Assembly: GCA_964653285.1 (NCBI GenBank)
Contig: CAZZEX010000004.1
Span: 1 to 64,000, forward strand
DNA from: CAZZEX01 sp964653285
GTDB taxonomy: Bacteria; Chloroflexota; Anaerolineae; B4-G1
Reading direction: 5' to 3'
DNA: 64,000 nt
Shown here: in pieces, positions 33,620 through 40,972 of the stretch
Layout of the letters: each line of letters begins with the position of its first letter
Numbering within the stretch: the stretch's first letter is position 1
Notes under the pieces: generated by a model
The model's database searches: none
The model's input: the letters and a program-made list of their open reading frames with translations, nothing else
Told to the model about the DNA's origin: nothing
Program-made: the position numbers and the translations under genes

Positions 33620-33709
33620 CCCTCGCACAAACGAACGCCGCCCGCTGCCCCGCTTCCCCCACCCCGGCCGGTGGGCGAAAAATGTGGGGCGGCGGGCTTG
33701 CCTTACAGC
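33620..33709. repeat. GC-rich repeat, copy 2
   Basis: Diverged direct copy of 32735-32864: CCCTCGCACAAAC start, GCCCGCTGCCCCGC / TGGGGCGGCGGGC arms and a CTTGCCTTACAGC end. The two copies flank the MazEF-like pair, suggesting a mobile cassette or repeat-mediated rearrangement. Confidence 0.65.
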
Positions 33710-33842
33710 GGGTGGCTATCCGCCAGCGACTTTGGGATTCCCCAGGCACTCACGCATAACCCTGCCGAGGACGGTCACAAAGTCCACCTGTGGGATATCG
33801 AGGGGCAAAGCCCTATCGGGGCCTTTGGCAGGCCTCCGACCC

Positions 33843-34005
33843 TTATGGACGTGGTGGGGATGGGCAGGCATTCACCACCTCTGCTTCTGAGAAGCCGAAG
33901 CGTTCTTGCATGGTCAGAGAACTCTTGTAGCGGGCTCGCCACTCCCAATAGTCGGCCGGGCCTTCCTGGAGAGCGCCCTCTTGAAACTTTCGATAGAACT
34001 TGGCC
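33843..34005 (-). pseudogene. 3' fragment of an unidentified gene
   Basis: The minus-strand frame gives 'LAKFYRKFQEGALQEG', 'YWEWRARYKSSLTMQERFG' and ends 'PSPPRP' at a TAA (33845-33843). It reads like the C-terminus of a real protein but its upstream part is gone. The family was not recognised. Confidence 0.3.
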
Positions 34006-34119
34006 AATGATCGATTCGTCCTCGACGAGGAGTTTGCGCCAAGGTCTCAAGGGTCTCAAATCAGTGTGGCGGAGTACTAGAAAGACTGTCCCGCACGTCG
34101 TTGGGCACCGACAGCCAGT

Positions 34120-34866
34120 CTAGCGATAGATGAACCATTTGGCGATGGGATAGCCCCACAGGAGAGTGATGACCGCGCCAGCAATGAGGAATGGTCCGTA
34201 GGGAATGGGATCGCGCGGACCGCGCACGCGGGTGACCAGCAGGATCAGGCTGGCGGCTGCCCCGATGAGGATGGTCAACACCAGCGCCTCAATGACCAGT
34301 GGGAAGCCCGTGATGAGCCCGACGAGCGCTGCCAGTTTGACGTCCCCGCCGCCCAGTGACCCGCTGCCAAAGATCGCGTTCCCCACCAATGCAGCACCCA
34401 GGAAGAAGACAAAAGCAATTGCCCCGCCGGCCAGCGCGCTCCACCACGTCATCCCCGGCATAAAGAAACTGGCGACGAAGGCCAGGAGAATGGATGGGTA
34501 CATCACTACGTTGAGGATCAACCGCCGCTCGATGTCGGTGATGAAGATGAGGGCGAAGGTGGCACTATATATGAGATAGAGGACAAGTTTAACGGAGGGG
34601 CCAAGCATGATCCAGAGGTAGCCGTAGGCCACCGCCAGCCCGGTCTCAATCAGCGGGTAGCGCAGGCTGATTGGTGCGCCACAGGAAGGGCAGCCAGCGC
34701 GCCCAACCAGGTGGGCAGGCAGGGAGAGCCATTGCCACCAGGGACGGTCCCGCCCGCAATAGGGACAGTGGGGACAGGTCAATCTCCGTCGGACAGGGAG
34801 ATCGGAACCGAGTTGATTGACCAGGCCACCGGCGAGGAGGCCGAGGAGCGCGAAGAGGATGGTCAT
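34120..34866 (-). CDS. Prepilin peptidase (A24 aspartic protease)
   Basis: 248 residues, about seven membrane segments. Cytoplasmic loop with two CxxC-type pairs ('CPHCPYCGRD', 'GCPSCGAPI') for zinc, catalytic Asp residues in 'FITDIERRLI' and 'GGGDVKLAALVG' (GxGD). It cleaves and N-methylates type IV/Tad prepilins at the inner membrane face. No pilin genes are adjacent. The receiver/CpaE-like ATPase at 2361 may belong to the same machinery. Confidence 0.92.
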   Translation of the reverse strand: MTILFALLGLLAGGLVNQLGSDLPVRRRLTCPHCPYCGRDRPWWQWLSLPAHLVGRAGCPSCGAPISLRYPLIETGLAVAYGYLWIMLGPSVKLVLYLIYSATFALIFITDIERRLILNVVMYPSILLAFVASFFMPGMTWWSALAGGAIAFVFFLGAALVGNAIFGSGSLGGGDVKLAALVGLITGFPLVIEALVLTILIGAAASLILLVTRVRGPRDPIPYGPFLIAGAVITLLWGYPIAKWFIYR

Positions 34867-34915
34867 TGCGGGGCATTATAAACGACAAGTGAGCAAATGA
34901 CAAATCTCAATGGGT

Positions 34916-35938
34916 TCACTGGGCTGTTGCGGTGGTTGGTGGAGGGGCAAAGAGGGCGGTGACGAGGGCCTCAATTGCCGCCTGATCGGGGATCAGGACC
35001 TGGGCACCGCCGGGTGTGGTCCAGGAATGAGTGTAGGTTTGATCAATACCAGCAGTGACGATCTGATCGGTGGGGGTGCGGCTGGCGACGACGGCCAGGT
35101 CCACGATTTCTCCCAGCGTCAGATCGGTCTCGAAGGCGGTCTGGAGGGCGGACCAGAGTTGTGGGGATTGGACGATGAGACCCGGCAGCAGGTCGAGGCT
35201 CGTGACCCGGTCGCGCACGGCCAGCACCAGTTCTCGCTGACGGGCGGTGCGATCGAAGTCGCCATCGGGGGTGGCGCGGGTGCGGGCGTACTTGAGGACC
35301 GTGGCCCCATCCAGGTGATGCTGACCAGCGGGCAGGTAAAAGGGGTCGTAGCCGGTGCCGCTGTCCGGGTAGGTCGGGTCGGAGATGGCACAGGGCACGT
35401 CCACATCTACACCGCCGATGGCGTCAATGAGCGTGACAAAGGCGTGAAAGTCGAGCAGGACGGCGTGTTGGACCGGGATGCCGAGGGTGGCAGAGACGGT
35501 CTGGCGGGCCAAAGCCAGGCCGCCCGTTCCTTCCTGCTCGCCCCAGGCGTAGGCAGTGTTGATGCGCGCCTGCCCGTGGCCGGGAATCTCGACGTAGAGA
35601 TCGCGGGGGATGGAAAGGATCGCGATGTGCCGGGCGTTCGGCTCAAGGTGGAAGAGCATCAGCGTGTCGGTGTTGTCGGTGCTGTTATCTGGGCTGCGCC
35701 TGTCGGTGCCCAGGAAAAGCACGGTGATTGCCTCAGGCTGCGAGTGAGACTTGGGCAACAGTGGAGGGGGTGGATCGTGGGCAACGGGGGTGGGGGGGAC
35801 GTAGTAGACGGTGGGCGTCGGCCGGGCCGGGGTACGTGCAGCGGGGCTGCAGGCTGTCAACACGATCAGCCCCAGCAGCAGGACAGAAACCAGGTCTTTT
35901 CCGAAAAACCTGGTTTTTGTGGTCGCTCGGCGGATCAT
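34916..35938 (-). CDS. LytR-CpsA-Psr (LCP) family lipoprotein
   Basis: 340 residues. Lipobox-type signal ('LLLGLIVLTACS'), Pro-rich linker, then the LCP domain: 'ITVLFLGTDRR', 'DTLMLFHLEPNARHIAILSI', 'PRDLYVEIPGHGQARINTAY', 'FVTLIDAIGGVDVDVP', 'YARTRATPDGDFDRTARQRE'. LCP enzymes transfer undecaprenyl-linked polymers to the cell wall or outer glycans. Immediately downstream of, and overlapping by four bases, a related LCP fused to an anti-sigma domain. Confidence 0.93.
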   Translation of the reverse strand: MIRRATTKTRFFGKDLVSVLLLGLIVLTACSPAARTPARPTPTVYYVPPTPVAHDPPPPLLPKSHSQPEAITVLFLGTDRRSPDNSTDNTDTLMLFHLEPNARHIAILSIPRDLYVEIPGHGQARINTAYAWGEQEGTGGLALARQTVSATLGIPVQHAVLLDFHAFVTLIDAIGGVDVDVPCAISDPTYPDSGTGYDPFYLPAGQHHLDGATVLKYARTRATPDGDFDRTARQRELVLAVRDRVTSLDLLPGLIVQSPQLWSALQTAFETDLTLGEIVDLAVVASRTPTDQIVTAGIDQTYTHSWTTPGGAQVLIPDQAAIEALVTALFAPPPTTATAQ

Positions 35939-37191
35939 CGTTCTTCCTCCAGCAGGTTCTCTATCAGTACCTTGATCTCATCTGGCTGGGGCAGCAGCAC
36001 GCGCTCCCCGGCCGGCGTGGTATACCGGACGGTGCAGCACTCATCGAGGCTGGCAATGGTGATGTCATCGGCAGTGAGGCTGGTCGCCAGGAGCGCCAGG
36101 TCAATCACATTGCTCAGGGAAAGGTCCGTCTCGAGACTGCCCGCGATGGCCGACCAGAGGGTGGGGGCCTGGGCGATGAGGTCGGGCAGCAGGTCAAGCC
36201 GTGTCATTCGGTCGTGCGCGGCCAGGATGAGTTGCTGCTGGCGGAAAGCGCGGTCGAAGCCGGGGGCCGGGACGACGCAGGTACGGGCGTAGCGCAGGGC
36301 AAGTGCGCCGTCGAAGTGCTGCGTGCCGACGGGGATGGACAGCGGATCATGGCCACCGTGGCCGTCCGGGAAGGCCGGGTCCTCGATGGGATGAGGCACT
36401 TCGACGTCCACGCCACCGATGGCATCAATCAGCGCGACGAAGCCGTCGAAGCGCACCAGGGCGGCTTGCTGTACGGGGAGGCCCACGGTGGCCGAGATCG
36501 TCTCCCGGGCCAGCACCAGGCCGCCGGTGGTCTCGTCCTGCTCACCCAACCTGTAGATGCTGCCAGCGCGTGCCTGCTCGTGGCCGGGCCTCCCTACGTA
36601 CAGGTCGCGAGGGATGGAGAGCAGGAAAGCCCGTTGGGCTTCGGCATCCAGGTAGAGGAGCATCAGCGCGTCGGTCTCATCAGATGTGTCGCTCTCGCCG
36701 TCGGTGCCGAGGATCAGGAGGGAGATAGGGGCAGCCAGGCGATCAGACTGCGGGCGAGGTAGCGGCCCAGGCGCGGGCGACGGGCTGCCCAGGGACGTGG
36801 GGCTGGGGGTCGGCGTAGCCCTGGTTAACGTGGGACCGGTGACGGCCAGGGTGTGGATCAGGCCGGCGAGCCCGACGACGAGGAGTGCCAGGACAGCCAG
36901 CGTCGCCAGATGGCGCAGCGGCATGCGAAACGGAGGCACGTAAAACCTCGGGTGGCGTCTCTTCCGGCGCTGGGCTACCGCCTCCCACGAATGGGCCGGC
37001 GACAGCGGTACCTGCTCTCCCACGGCGTGCAGCGTCGTGGTCAGGTCTGCTGCTGCCCGGGCCAGCCGTTCCAGGCGGGCGCGGCAGGCGGGGCATACAC
37101 GCAGGTGGGCCTCGGCCCGCTCGCGGCGTCCAGGCGAGAGGTCACTTTCCAGGTAGGACAACAGCTGACGTTCGTTGAGGTGCTTGTTCAC
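35935..37191 (-). CDS. Anti-sigma zinc-finger / LCP fusion protein
   Basis: 418 residues from GTG 37191, which overlaps the sigma-factor stop (GTGA). Residues 1-60 form a ZAS/zf-HC2 anti-sigma domain ('LSYLESDLSPGRRERAEAHL' then 'RVCPACRARLERLARA', H-x3-C-x2-C). One membrane helix ('LATLAVLALLVVGLAGLIHT'), a Thr/Pro linker, then a full LCP domain ('LLILGTDGE', 'LLSIPRDLYVGRPG', 'LIDAIGGVDVEVP'). The cytosolic end should hold the ECF factor, while the outer end is an LCP fold that could sense or use a lipid-linked polymer. The arrangement suggests envelope-polymer status controls the sigma factor. Confidence 0.88.
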   Translation of the reverse strand: MNKHLNERQLLSYLESDLSPGRRERAEAHLRVCPACRARLERLARAAADLTTTLHAVGEQVPLSPAHSWEAVAQRRKRRHPRFYVPPFRMPLRHLATLAVLALLVVGLAGLIHTLAVTGPTLTRATPTPSPTSLGSPSPAPGPLPRPQSDRLAAPISLLILGTDGESDTSDETDALMLLYLDAEAQRAFLLSIPRDLYVGRPGHEQARAGSIYRLGEQDETTGGLVLARETISATVGLPVQQAALVRFDGFVALIDAIGGVDVEVPHPIEDPAFPDGHGGHDPLSIPVGTQHFDGALALRYARTCVVPAPGFDRAFRQQQLILAAHDRMTRLDLLPDLIAQAPTLWSAIAGSLETDLSLSNVIDLALLATSLTADDITIASLDECCTVRYTTPAGERVLLPQPDEIKVLIENLLEEER

Positions 37192-37793
37192 GGCACGTCT
37201 CCTATGTGGTAGCCGTGGTGGCCTGGGTAGCCCAGCGTAGCGCGCGCCTCGCGCTCCAGCAAGCGGGCCAGCGCCTGGTGGCCGTAGACGACGCGCGACT
37301 TGGCGGTGCTGACTGGGCAGCCGAGAGCCTGGGCCATCTCGGGGTACGAAAGGCCCCCGAAGTAGCGTAGGATCAGAGCCTGGCGTGACTTGCGCGGCAC
37401 CCGCTCCAATGCCTTCCACACTGTCTGCTGCATCCCCACCAGTTCAAGCACGACGTCTGGCTGATGGTCGGGTGTCTCATCCTCAGGCTCAAGTCCGGCT
37501 TCCGCCAACTCTTGCAGAGAGAGCCACTTGATGCGGCGTCGGCGCTGCCGGTCCCGACAGCGGCTGGTGACGATGACCTTGAGCCAGGTGGCGAAAGCAG
37601 CCCGCTCCGGGTCATATCGGGCCAGGTGCTCGAAGGCATAGATGAAGGCATCCTGCGTCGCATCCTCGGCGTCCTGCAGGTTTTGCAGGAGCATATAGGC
37701 CAGCCGGAGAACGGCCGGGTAGTGGGCGTCGTGTAATTCCTGGGCAGCGGCTTCATCGCCCGCCAACGCACGCTCGATCAGATATTGAGTCAT
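37188..37793 (-). CDS. ECF-family RNA polymerase sigma factor
   Basis: 201 residues. Region 2 'LRLAYMLLQNLQDAEDATQD' with 'AFIYAFEHLARYDPERAAFA' and 'TWLKVIVTSRCRDRQRRRRI'; region 4 'ALERVPRKSRQALILRYFGG' with 'LSYPEMAQALGCPVSTAKSR'. It directs transcription of an envelope regulon and should be sequestered by the membrane anti-sigma encoded next (stop/start overlap). A perfect palindrome lies 14 bases upstream of its start. Confidence 0.94.
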   Translation of the reverse strand: MTQYLIERALAGDEAAAQELHDAHYPAVLRLAYMLLQNLQDAEDATQDAFIYAFEHLARYDPERAAFATWLKVIVTSRCRDRQRRRRIKWLSLQELAEAGLEPEDETPDHQPDVVLELVGMQQTVWKALERVPRKSRQALILRYFGGLSYPEMAQALGCPVSTAKSRVVYGHQALARLLEREARATLGYPGHHGYHIGDVP

Positions 37794-37807
37794 CGGGCCA
37801 ACTGGTC

Positions 37808-37823
37808 TGTAGTGATCACTACA
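37808..37823. promoter_or_regulatory. Perfect 16-base palindrome upstream of the ECF sigma gene
   Basis: TGTAGTGATCACTACA, perfectly symmetrical, between the sigma-factor start and a TATAAG box further upstream on the minus strand. It is likely an operator for a dimeric repressor or activator of the sigma/LCP operon. Confidence 0.55.
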
Positions 37824-37890
37824 AATCTTATACGTCGGGAGGAGAGCAAAGGTCTGGTTTTTGTCAGCAGGTTCGAAAGCCTGCTCCTCG

Positions 37891-38811
37891 TCAACGGTAA
37901 CCGACGGAGATGACCGAGGGCACCGGGACGTGAGAATCTATCTCCACGGACTGCTCGTCCGCCCTCAACCACAGCCCCGTGGAGAAACCCCCGTCCAGGT
38001 TGAGCGCCACGTCCAGATCGAGGTCGGACTCTGCGAGGAAGCGCGCCAGTTCGTGGAGGCTGAGGTGGCCGCGGGGTGCGACGATGAGGAGGATATGTCC
38101 CTGACGGTCCTGGGCCACGACGGTGCGGCGGGAAGGGCGACCGTCGTCGGCGTCGGCGGGGAAGCCCATCACGCCACCCGGCTTGACCAACACCGGGAAC
38201 GACTGCAGTGCCTCCTTGAGGGGCTCGGCGGGGTCATAGGGCTGGTCGCGGAGCCAGCGCACGCTCACCTTCTCCCCTCCCCTGCTTCCCCCCCAAAGTT
38301 GGGGGGGACCGAGGGGGGGCGGGGAGGGGCCGGGGGAGGGGTTGACGGCAAACATGCCCGCGAAGTCCCCGTAGGGGGTGCCCCAGACCTGCCCGTCGCT
38401 GATGAGCAGGCCCACGGTCTCGTTCTCAGGGGTGAAGTAGCCGCCGTTGATGACCAGCAACGGCTGGAGGTGCTCAGCCCAGGCGCTCACCGGGCGGGGC
38501 GCGACGGGGTCATAATGAACGCGAAAGCGCACAGTAGTGGGGTCGAGCCGGACGATGACCAACCGTTCGGCGACCGCGTTGATCTCCACGCGCACCTGGC
38601 GCAACTCAACGCCCGGCTGCAGCGGTTGCCAGCCGGTATCGGGCGGTTCGGTGGTGGGTGTTGGCCGTGGAGTTGGATAGGGCGTTGGCGTTGGCCACGG
38701 CGTGGGAGAGGGCAGTGGCGTCGCTGTTGGAGTGGGAGTGAGAGTGGGAGGTAGTGGAAACAAAGCGCAGCCTGACGCCAGAAGCAGGGTCAGGTAAAGA
38801 AGTCGGTACAT
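37891..38811 (-). CDS. Phosphodiester glycosidase (NAGPA-type) lipoprotein
   Basis: 306 residues from ATG 38811; an alternative ATG is at 38835. Lipobox 'LLASGC', Thr/Pro linker, then the NAGPA/DUF2233 fold: 'LLVINGGYFTPENETVGLLI', 'SDGQVWGTPYGDFAGMFAVN', 'ESDLDLDVALNLDGGFSTGL' (NLDGG.ST active-site signature). The family removes sugar-1-phosphodiester caps from glycans. A C-run/G-run palindrome is inserted in frame at about 38278-38342, adding 'PSPPPLGPPQLWGGSRGG'. The enzyme may still fold because the insertion falls in a loop. Downstream lies the sigma operon. Confidence 0.85.
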   Translation of the reverse strand: MYRLLYLTLLLASGCALFPLPPTLTPTPTATPLPSPTPWPTPTPYPTPRPTPTTEPPDTGWQPLQPGVELRQVRVEINAVAERLVIVRLDPTTVRFRVHYDPVAPRPVSAWAEHLQPLLVINGGYFTPENETVGLLISDGQVWGTPYGDFAGMFAVNPSPGPSPPPLGPPQLWGGSRGGEKVSVRWLRDQPYDPAEPLKEALQSFPVLVKPGGVMGFPADADDGRPSRRTVVAQDRQGHILLIVAPRGHLSLHELARFLAESDLDLDVALNLDGGFSTGLWLRADEQSVEIDSHVPVPSVISVGYR

Positions 38812-39100
38812 TGGTAGGCTGGTAGATTGGTACATTGGTGAAGTTAGTAGATTGGATAGTCTCCCTCTTGAGTGTTGTTCCCCGCCTTGCTCTAAAGAGA
38901 TCGTCAGATCCCGTCACCAAGCCGCTGGATCTGGCGATCCAGCGGGAGCGGGGCGGCACAGGTGGCCCCGGTGAGCCAGCAACACTCTACGGGGAGACCA
39001 TCCTAGATTGGTATATTGGTAAATTGGTACCCGATGAATTCGCCCCAATTTACCAATCTACCGGTCTACCGGTTCCCAATCCACCATTTGCCCGGCGACG
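38812..39100. repeat. TTGGTA-rich repeats and inverted copies
   Basis: 'gattggta'/'attggtaaattggta' units occur between 38808-38857 and 39004-39030, and their complement ('taccaatctacc') at 39049-39070, so the segment can fold back on itself. No gene is seen. It forms the gap upstream of the glycosidase and downstream of the receiver gene. Confidence 0.55.
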
Positions 39101-39739
39101 CTACGGGGAGTCTGGGGCACCCTCAGCCGCGATGCGTCGGGCGCACTCCGCCAGTTCGCGAAGCCGCTGTGATTCAACAGAGAGGCCGCGGGCGCGTCGC
39201 ATGTGCTCGAAGGCCTGGCTGTATAGCGTGGCTGCGCTCTCCCACTTGTGGGTGAACTCGGCGATGCGGGCCGCCTGCTCAAGCGCCATCGCTGCCAGTT
39301 CCCATTTGCCTTCGTCAGCATACTGGGAGGCTGCCTTCTCCAGGTCAACCGGGCGCTGTTTGGGCAATCGGTGCTCTGGCTCTGCCAGGACGCGCTCAAT
39401 GGTCGGCAGCAGCAGGTCGTACCAGTTCGACTTGGGCAGGTACTCGTAGAAGTCCAACTGTGCGGCGTGCGCCTCGGTCTCCAACGAGGCATAGCCGGTG
39501 AAAATGATTACCCGTAAGTCGGGCTGCAACTGGCGCAGCATCGCAGCCACCTGAAACCCGTCCATCTCGGGCATCTTCATGTCCAGCAGGGCAACGTCGC
39601 AAGGGGTCTCCCGCGCCTGATCTACCGTCTCGCGGGCACTGTTGGCCGTCACGACGGCATAGCCCGCCTGTTTCAGGTAGTTCTCCAGGCTTTCGAGTGC
39701 GAGCAGATCATCGTCCATCACCAGTATCGTGGATGACAT
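39101..39739 (-). CDS. Response regulator with helical (TPR-like) C-terminus
   Basis: 212 residues. Receiver: 'VMDDDLLALESL', Asp in 'VALLDMKMPEMDG', Thr in 'VIIFTGYAS', Lys in 'YLPKSNW'. The C-terminal 90 residues are helical with paired-helix character ('EGKWELAAMALEQAARIAEF', 'KWESAATLYSQAFEHMRRAR'), probably one to two TPR-like units for protein contact. It is the last gene of a three-gene signalling run with the two kinases upstream. Confidence 0.85.
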   Translation of the reverse strand: MSSTILVMDDDLLALESLENYLKQAGYAVVTANSARETVDQARETPCDVALLDMKMPEMDGFQVAAMLRQLQPDLRVIIFTGYASLETEAHAAQLDFYEYLPKSNWYDLLLPTIERVLAEPEHRLPKQRPVDLEKAASQYADEGKWELAAMALEQAARIAEFTHKWESAATLYSQAFEHMRRARGLSVESQRLRELAECARRIAAEGAPDSP

Positions 39740-39770
39740 TGTACTTAACCTCCTAAAGGATCTAAAGGAT

Positions 39771-40925
39771 TCAGGCTGCCTGAATCGGAGTAGTGCCAGG
39801 AGAAGCGCACCCGGGCTGAATCGGTAATCGAACGGTGACGGTAGTCCCTTTGCCCACGGCGCTGGTCACCTCGATGTACCCATCGTGATTTTCGATGTTC
39901 CTGCGAGCGACGTAAAGTCCCAGTCCGCTTCCCTTGGCCCCGTTTCTCCAATCCGAGAAGCCGATGCGGAAGATTTTCCCCTGTGCCTCCGGGGGAATAC
40001 CGATACCCGTGTCCTCGACGTCAACGACGATCCACCCCCCTCCGGCTCCCTCCTGGGAGGGGGGAGAGGCTTCCCGCCGCGTGCGCAGCGTGAGTGTCCC
40101 GCGTTCAGGCATGGCCCGCCCGGCGTTGGTCAGCAGATTGTGGAAAGCCCGTTCCAACTGGGCACGGCTACCGTGTATCGGCGGGATGTCCTCGTCCCAC
40201 TCCCGCACGACTTTCACGTCCGGGTGGCCGTAACTGAATTCCTGCACCAGCCGCTCCAGCAGGCGGTGGAGGTCGAGCGTCTCCCAGCGCCAGACCTCCT
40301 TGCTATCCAGAGCCACAGCCACGTGCCCCAGATCGTCGGCCAACCGCTTGATACGGGCCAGAATCTGCTGGATGACCTCGATTGAACGCTCTCCCTCCGG
40401 CTCTCTCGGTACCAGCCTGGCGAGCGCCCGCACCCGCTGGGTGAGCACGAAGTAGGTTGTGCCGCCGATATCGTGGCCTACCTCACGCGCCAGGAGGCGC
40501 AGTTCATCCTCCGCCTGCTGTTTGCGACGGCGCAGTTCCTGCCACTCAAAGCCGCGTTCGATGCGCACGATCCATTGGTCCAGCGGCTCGGATTTGTTGA
40601 CAAAGTCCTTTGCCCCCCCGCGCATGGCCGCGACCACGTTTTCATACACGCCATACGCGCTGAGCATGATGACGTAGGTCTGCTCCAACAGGTGCTTCTC
40701 GTGCATCGAGCCCAGCACCTCCATTCCATCCAGACCTGGCATGTTGATGTCGAGGAGCATCACGTCGTAGGGGACTTGCTCCAGCCAGGCCAGTGCCTCC
40801 TCCCCACTCGCCGAGGCCTCTACTTTCCAGCCTCGCGCGGTAAAAGTGGGGCTGCTGAGGAAGGCAATGACCTCCTCGCGGAAGAAAGGTTCGTCGTCCA
40901 CTACAAGGATTGCCTTCTGTTTCAT
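39771..40925 (-). CDS. Hybrid protein: N-terminal receiver plus histidine kinase
   Basis: 384 residues. Receiver (1-125): 'VVDDEPFFRE', 'VMLLDINMPGLDG', 'DFVNKSEP'. Dimerisation helix with His in 'LAREVGHDIGG'. HATPase: N box 'LERAFHNLLTNAGRA', 'VVDVEDTGIGIPPEAQGK', 'GAKGSGLGLYVARR'. The receiver-before-kinase order suggests a kinase controlled by phosphorylation. A G/C palindrome is inserted in frame near 40030-40070 ('SPPSQEGAGG'), between N box and D box. The gene starts 48 bases after the GAF-kinase stop. Confidence 0.9.
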   Translation of the reverse strand: MKQKAILVVDDEPFFREEVIAFLSSPTFTARGWKVEASASGEEALAWLEQVPYDVMLLDINMPGLDGMEVLGSMHEKHLLEQTYVIMLSAYGVYENVVAAMRGGAKDFVNKSEPLDQWIVRIERGFEWQELRRRKQQAEDELRLLAREVGHDIGGTTYFVLTQRVRALARLVPREPEGERSIEVIQQILARIKRLADDLGHVAVALDSKEVWRWETLDLHRLLERLVQEFSYGHPDVKVVREWDEDIPPIHGSRAQLERAFHNLLTNAGRAMPERGTLTLRTRREASPPSQEGAGGGWIVVDVEDTGIGIPPEAQGKIFRIGFSDWRNGAKGSGLGLYVARRNIENHDGYIEVTSAVGKGTTVTVRLPIQPGCASPGTTPIQAA

Positions 40926-40972
40926 ACTCCCTCTCTGGCTCCCCCCTGATGAGGGGGGAGGGTTCAGTTCTC

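Noticed and set aside
34910..36292. 460-codon plus-strand ORF
   Set aside because: Opposite two LCP genes; repetitive Gly/Asp composition, no ribosome site.
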